This document shows positions 5,240 through 8,548 of a stretch of 8,548 bases of DNA, piece by piece (positions within the stretch are counted from its first letter, which is position 1; each line of letters begins with the position of its first letter). Origin of the DNA: CAZHWR01 sp964536085 (GTDB taxonomy: Bacteria; Bacillota; Clostridia; Oscillospirales; Ruminococcaceae); assembly GCA_964536085.1 (NCBI GenBank), contig CAZHWR010000063.1, forward strand, positions 1-8,548, in the 5' to 3' direction. The translations under genes and the position numbers were made by a program. The notes under the pieces are model-generated. The model searched no databases. It saw nothing but the letters and a program-made list of their open reading frames with translations, and was not told the origin of the DNA.

Positions 5240-6001
5240 TCACATCCATACGCTCCAATCGCCGTAATCGAATCTGCCGCTTCCGTGATGCAGCTTCCCC
5301 TCTGAATGCAAATCACGGAATGCGGATAACATACGGAAGAGTATTTCAGGCTTAATAGACAAAGAATGATGACCGGGCAAAATCCGTTTTATCGGCAGCT
5401 GCGAAACCTTTTCCAAAGATGAAAGATAAGCCTCCGGGTCGGTTGACGCATAGTTCGCAAACAGCGTACCCAGATAAACTAAATCACCGGAAAAAAGAAA
5501 ACCGTTTTTCTTTTCAAAAAAGCACATATGCCCCGGAGAATGACCGGGTGTGTGAATAACCTGAATTTCACGTCCGCCAAGGATGATAACATCGCCGTCT
5601 TCCAATAATCTTGTCGGCGTACCCTGAAAAAGCTCATATTCATATATATTATAGCCTTTGGGCAAATCGCAGCGGTCAGAAATCATTTGTTTAACTGTAT
5701 CGACAGTGAGCGGAAATTCACCGTTAAGCCAGTTGAGCTCTTTTTTGTGAGCGCAAAATTCGGGATAGTATCTATGCCCGCCTATGTGGTCCCAATGAAC
5801 ATGCGTGGCAACCGCAGTAACAGGCTTATCAGTAAGCTTTTTCACCTGTTCTGATATATCGCAAATTCCAAGTCCCGTATCGATAAGCATACTGCGGTCG
5901 TCACCGTTTAAAAGATAACAGTGAGTTTCCTCCCAATGGCGGTATTCACTTATGACATACGTATCTTCATCAATTTTTTCCACGGTAAACCAGTCGCTCA
6001 T
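5240..6001 (-). CDS. Metallo-beta-lactamase-fold hydrolase, substrate unknown
   Basis: A 253-residue cytoplasmic protein of the MBL-fold metallo-hydrolase superfamily, glyoxalase-II-like in its motifs. The metal ligands are visible in order: THVHWDH (66-72; His67, His69, Asp71, His72), TPGHSPGH (151-158; His154), SGD (171-173; Asp173) and LPGHH (208-212; His211). This set is complete for a two-metal site, so activity is expected, most often on thioester, phosphodiester or lactone bonds, but the family is too broad for a substrate call. The C-terminal 40 residues (SAFRDLHSEGK onward) are less typical. The ATG at 6001 is chosen because GAGGAG (6014-6009) lies 7 bases upstream; an in-frame TTG at 6016 overlaps that site and is unlikely. 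It lies between folC (82 bases upstream) and the spoIIA operon, separated from the latter by a terminator. No functional link with either is evident. Confidence 0.88.
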   Translation of the reverse strand: MSDWFTVEKIDEDTYVISEYRHWEETHCYLLNGDDRSMLIDTGLGICDISEQVKKLTDKPVTAVATHVHWDHIGGHRYYPEFCAHKKELNWLNGEFPLTVDTVKQMISDRCDLPKGYNIYEYELFQGTPTRLLEDGDVIILGGREIQVIHTPGHSPGHMCFFEKKNGFLFSGDLVYLGTLFANYASTDPEAYLSSLEKVSQLPIKRILPGHHSLSIKPEILFRMLSAFRDLHSEGKLHHGSGRFDYGDWSVWM

Positions 6002-6025
6002 TTTAATTCTCCTCAAAACAAAACT

Positions 6026-6064
6026 GACGCTTGACAGGATAATGATTCATCTCAATCAAGCGTC
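6026..6064 (-). repeat. Inverted repeat between folC and the MBL gene, possible weak terminator
   Basis: GACGCTTGA (6026-6034) and TCAAGCGTC (6056-6064) are a perfect 9-bp inverted repeat separated by 21 bases. In the leftward transcript the stem is followed by AGTTTTGTTTT, an interrupted U-rich tract. It may weakly end the valS-folC transcript or act as a leader element of the next gene. The long loop makes it less convincing than the two other terminators here. Confidence 0.4.
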
Positions 6065-6083
6065 CGCCAAGCATTGCGGTATT

Positions 6084-7370
6084 TTACTTATCTTCGCTCT
6101 TTGATAATTCCCATTTAACGTCGCCCGCCAGAAAAAGCGAGCCGAAAATCAAAATAAGCGTATTTTCATCCGCCCACTTTTTTGCAAGCTCCAGCGCCTG
6201 CGCAACGCTGCCGGCAACGAAAACGTCCCGGCAGAATTTTTTTGCCGCATTCGCAGCCTCGTCCGCGGACAGGCTTCGCGGATTGGATGCGCTGACCGTT
6301 ATCACTTTTTGGCATACGGGCAAAATCTCTCCGTACGATTTTTCATATTCCTTGTCTTTCATCATTGCGGTTACCGCAATGATATTGCGCTGATTCAAGC
6401 TCAAAAGCGTATTTTTCAGCGCGGAAATCCCCTCGAAGTTGTGCGCGCCATCGAGCACTGTAAGCGGCGATTTGGAAAGCAATTCAAACCTCGCGGGAAT
6501 ACGCGCGGACTCAAGCCCGCTTTTTAACGCGCTCTCTGGGACGCAAAATCCCTTTTCGCACGCCGCCCTGACCGCTTCTATCGCCGTGACAGCGTTAAAC
6601 ACCTGATGCCGCCCCACGAGCGATATTCTGTAGCTTTCGCCGCCGTATATAAATTCCGAGCCGCAAATATCACAGCTTCGTATTTTTACAGAGCTTGCGT
6701 TTGGCAGAATAAGCCGATTGTTTTCCTCGGCGCAGCGGCGCATTATAACATCAAGCGCCGAGTCGTCCTGCAACGGATATGTGACCGTAACGCCGCCCTT
6801 TTTTATTATCCCGCATTTTTCAAACGCGATTTTTTCAACGCTGTCTCCAAGAATTTCCGTGTGGTCAAGTGAAACTGAGGTTATAACCGAGACAAGCGGA
6901 ACGTTAATCACGTTAGTCGCGTCAAACCTGCCGCCGAGCCCGACCTCAAAGCAGACGATATCGCAGTTTTCTTCGGCAAAGTACAGTATCGCAATCGCAG
7001 TCACAGCTTCAAACTCAGTTATCTCGCCGCCGTTTTGATTCATAACGCCGATTGACGCTTTAACGCGGTCTACAAGCTCTGCGAGCCTGACCTTTGGAAT
7101 CATGCGCGAATTTATCTGAAAGCGTTCCCTGAAATCTGTTACAAACGGCGAGGTGTAGAGCGCGGTTTTATACCCCGCGCTTTCAAAAGCCTTTGCGCAC
7201 ATTGTAACGACCGAGCCCTTGCCGTTCGTTCCGCCAACGTGAATAAATTTAAGCTTTTCCTGCGGATTGCCGAGCAGCGCAAGCAGTTTTTTTATATTTT
7301 CGGTGCCGAGCTTTGCGCCGAAGCGTTCAAGCGAGTGAATATAACCGACAGCCTGATTGTAGTTGAGCAT
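6084..7370 (-). CDS. folC: Folylpolyglutamate synthase / dihydrofolate synthase FolC
   Basis: FolC adds glutamate to dihydropteroate and then extends the polyglutamate tail of folates, using ATP, in the cytoplasm. The 428 residues are the normal length for the Mur-ligase-like family. Visible motifs are the P-loop VGGTNGKGSV (45-54), TSPFVTDFRERFQIN (73-87), FEVGLGGRFDATN (141-153), SLDHTEILG (167-175), the EKCGIIK segment (184-190) ending in the lysine position that is carbamylated in this family, the C-domain linker motif LDGAHN (306-311), and GSLFLAG (410-416). All are intact. The ATG at 7370 has an AAGG (7386-7383) 12 bases upstream and a GGTG closer in, both weak, which suggests it depends partly on translation of valS, whose stop is 26 bases upstream. 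The valS-folC order is the same as in Bacillus and many other Firmicutes, so both are probably on one transcript. Whether it is mono- or bifunctional cannot be decided from sequence alone. Confidence 0.95.
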   Translation of the reverse strand: MLNYNQAVGYIHSLERFGAKLGTENIKKLLALLGNPQEKLKFIHVGGTNGKGSVVTMCAKAFESAGYKTALYTSPFVTDFRERFQINSRMIPKVRLAELVDRVKASIGVMNQNGGEITEFEAVTAIAILYFAEENCDIVCFEVGLGGRFDATNVINVPLVSVITSVSLDHTEILGDSVEKIAFEKCGIIKKGGVTVTYPLQDDSALDVIMRRCAEENNRLILPNASSVKIRSCDICGSEFIYGGESYRISLVGRHQVFNAVTAIEAVRAACEKGFCVPESALKSGLESARIPARFELLSKSPLTVLDGAHNFEGISALKNTLLSLNQRNIIAVTAMMKDKEYEKSYGEILPVCQKVITVSASNPRSLSADEAANAAKKFCRDVFVAGSVAQALELAKKWADENTLILIFGSLFLAGDVKWELSKSEDK

Positions 7371-7396
7371 ATATCACCATTGCCTTAAAATTAAAA

Positions 7397-8548
7397 TCAT
7401 ACGCCGAGCGCCGAGATGCTTTCGTTTATCTTTTCAAGCCGTTCGTTTGCCCTTTTAAGCTTTTCCTTCTCCTGATTTACGATTTTTTCAGGAGCCTTTG
7501 AAACGAATTTCTCGTTTGAAAGCTTCGAGGATATGATTTGTATATCCTTTTCGCAGGACGTTTTTTCGCGGTTTAAGCGTTCAAGCTCCTTCGGCTTATC
7601 GATAAGGTCATCCATCGGAATGAGCACACGCGCGCTGTCGGTAACGACCTGAACGGCGCCGTCGAGTTCGATTTTATCCTTAACGATAACCTCGCTTGCA
7701 GAAGCTAACTTTTCAATAAACGCTCCGCAATCGGCAAACGTCTTTGCAAACTCGGTTTCAATATAAACGCCCGCCTTTTTGCTCGGCGGAACATTTTTCT
7801 CCGCGCGGGCGTTTCTTATTCCTCTGATAACCGCGATAACGCGCTCAAACTCGGCGCTTTCAGCGGCAAAATCAAGCTTTTCATCGTATTCGGGCCACTT
7901 AGAAACCATAATACTTGTGTTGTTCGTGGGAAGCGCCTGCCAGATTTCCTCGGTAATAAACGGCATAAACGGATGCAGAAGTTGCATCGCGCCCGCAGTA
8001 ACGTACACAAGCACTCTCTGCGCGTTTTCAGCGGTTTCGCCGCCTTGGGCAATCCTTGATTTGGTAAGCTCGATATACCAGTCGCAGAAAACATCCCAAA
8101 TAAAGTCGTACAGCTTCGTAACGGCAACGCCCAGCTCGAATTTTTCCAGGTTGTCCGTCACTTCGCGGACAAGCGCATTGTACTGCGACAAAATCCATTT
8201 ATCCTCGGTTTCAAGCGTATCGGGCAACGATATATCGGTTATAGAATCGGGCAGATTCATCAAAATAAATCTCGCCGCATTCCAAATCTTGTTTGCAAAA
8301 TTTCTCGACGCTTTTACCTTGTCGTCCGAAAAGCGCATGTCGTTTCCGGGGCTGTTGCCTTTGGCGAGCGTCAGGCGGAGCGCGTCCGCGCCGTATTTGT
8401 CAATAATTTCAAGCGGGTCGATTCCGTTGCCGAGCGATTTAGACATCTTTCTTCCCTGCTCGTCGCGCACGAGCCCGTGAAACAAAACGGTGTTAAACGG
8501 AGCTTCACCCGTGTGTTCCAGCGCCGAAAATATCATTCTCGCAACCCA
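7397..8548 (-). CDS. valS: Valyl-tRNA synthetase, C-terminal part (5' end outside window)
   Basis: ValS charges tRNA-Val with valine. The reading frame is open to the window edge: four codons (Trp-Val-Ala-Arg) precede the first internal Met, as expected inside a longer gene, so only the last 383 of roughly 880 residues are here. Numbered from the window edge, the end of the class I catalytic domain holds LFHGLVRDEQGRKMSKSLGN (22-41) with the KMSKS loop at 34-38. The anticodon-binding helical domain covers about 95-270, including WKP-free but typical FMPFITEEIWQALP. A C-terminal arm rich in Lys/Glu (about 315-380) is predicted to form the ValS coiled coil that contacts the tRNA. The HIGH motif and the editing domain lie outside. 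The C-terminus is complete and ends 26 bases before folC. Any T-box or promoter would be beyond the window. Confidence 0.97.
   Translation of the reverse strand, partial: WVARMIFSALEHTGEAPFNTVLFHGLVRDEQGRKMSKSLGNGIDPLEIIDKYGADALRLTLAKGNSPGNDMRFSDDKVKASRNFANKIWNAARFILMNLPDSITDISLPDTLETEDKWILSQYNALVREVTDNLEKFELGVAVTKLYDFIWDVFCDWYIELTKSRIAQGGETAENAQRVLVYVTAGAMQLLHPFMPFITEEIWQALPTNNTSIMVSKWPEYDEKLDFAAESAEFERVIAVIRGIRNARAEKNVPPSKKAGVYIETEFAKTFADCGAFIEKLASASEVIVKDKIELDGAVQVVTDSARVLIPMDDLIDKPKELERLNREKTSCEKDIQIISSKLSNEKFVSKAPEKIVNQEKEKLKRANERLEKINESISALGV

Noticed and set aside
6002..6016. TTG start 15 bases upstream for the MBL-fold protein
   Set aside because: The TTG overlaps the GAGGAG ribosome binding site that serves the ATG at 6001.
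6042..6070. A leftward promoter for the MBL gene (TTGGCG, 17 bases, AATCAT)
   Set aside because: Both boxes match only 4 of 6 positions and overlap the inverted repeat; this is too weak to list as a feature.
7779..8480. A 233-residue open frame on the plus strand opposite valS
   Set aside because: It is antisense to a clearly conserved ValS reading frame, is Ser-rich with no recognisable domain, and has no ribosome binding site. It is a shadow frame.

Overview
The window reads as chromosomal DNA of an endospore-forming, low-to-moderate-GC Firmicute of the class Clostridia, most likely an uncultured gut-type (Oscillospirales/Ruminococcaceae-like) lineage. The reasons are a complete spoIIA operon (spoIIAA-spoIIAB-sigF), the Firmicute-typical valS-folC pair, strong AGGAGG-type ribosome binding sites, sigma-A-like promoters, and a SigF with the short N-terminus I associate with that group. 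The taxonomic call is inference. No mobile element, CRISPR array, tRNA or rRNA is visible, and no stretch above 300 bases lacks a gene.

Right-pointing half (1-3571). A 251-base leader holds a candidate leftward promoter at the window edge, an imperfect inverted repeat, and a good extended -10 promoter about 26 bases ahead of metA. metA is a homoserine O-acyltransferase; its Glu111 predicts acetyl-CoA use. An ECF-transporter substrate-binding (S) subunit follows, and then an 8-base-overlapping gene of the DUF1893/TM1506 deaminase-fold family. These three probably form one transcript. A separate promoter, with an operator-like dyad near its start site, then drives a 12-helix MFS transporter of the fucose-permease-like type.

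Centre. A perfect 24-bp stem-loop (3568-3619) lies between the converging MFS and sigF genes. It should terminate transcription from both sides.

Left-pointing half (8548-3639). In transcription order there are the 3' part of valS (valyl-tRNA synthetase), folC (folylpolyglutamate/dihydrofolate synthase), a metallo-beta-lactamase-fold hydrolase, a strong intrinsic terminator, then spoIIAA, spoIIAB and sigF. In the last three, SpoIIAB kinase holds SigF inactive and phosphorylates SpoIIAA. Dephosphorylated SpoIIAA releases SigF in the forespore.

Most of the window is ordinary housekeeping and sporulation DNA. Three points deserve a second look: the metA / orphan ECF S subunit / DUF1893 cluster, whose combined role is not obvious; the spoIIA operon, which starts only 18 bases after a terminator-like hairpin and has no recognisable promoter in between; and the absence of room for a SAM riboswitch or T-box in front of metA. 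I do not see convincing evidence of a wholly new system.
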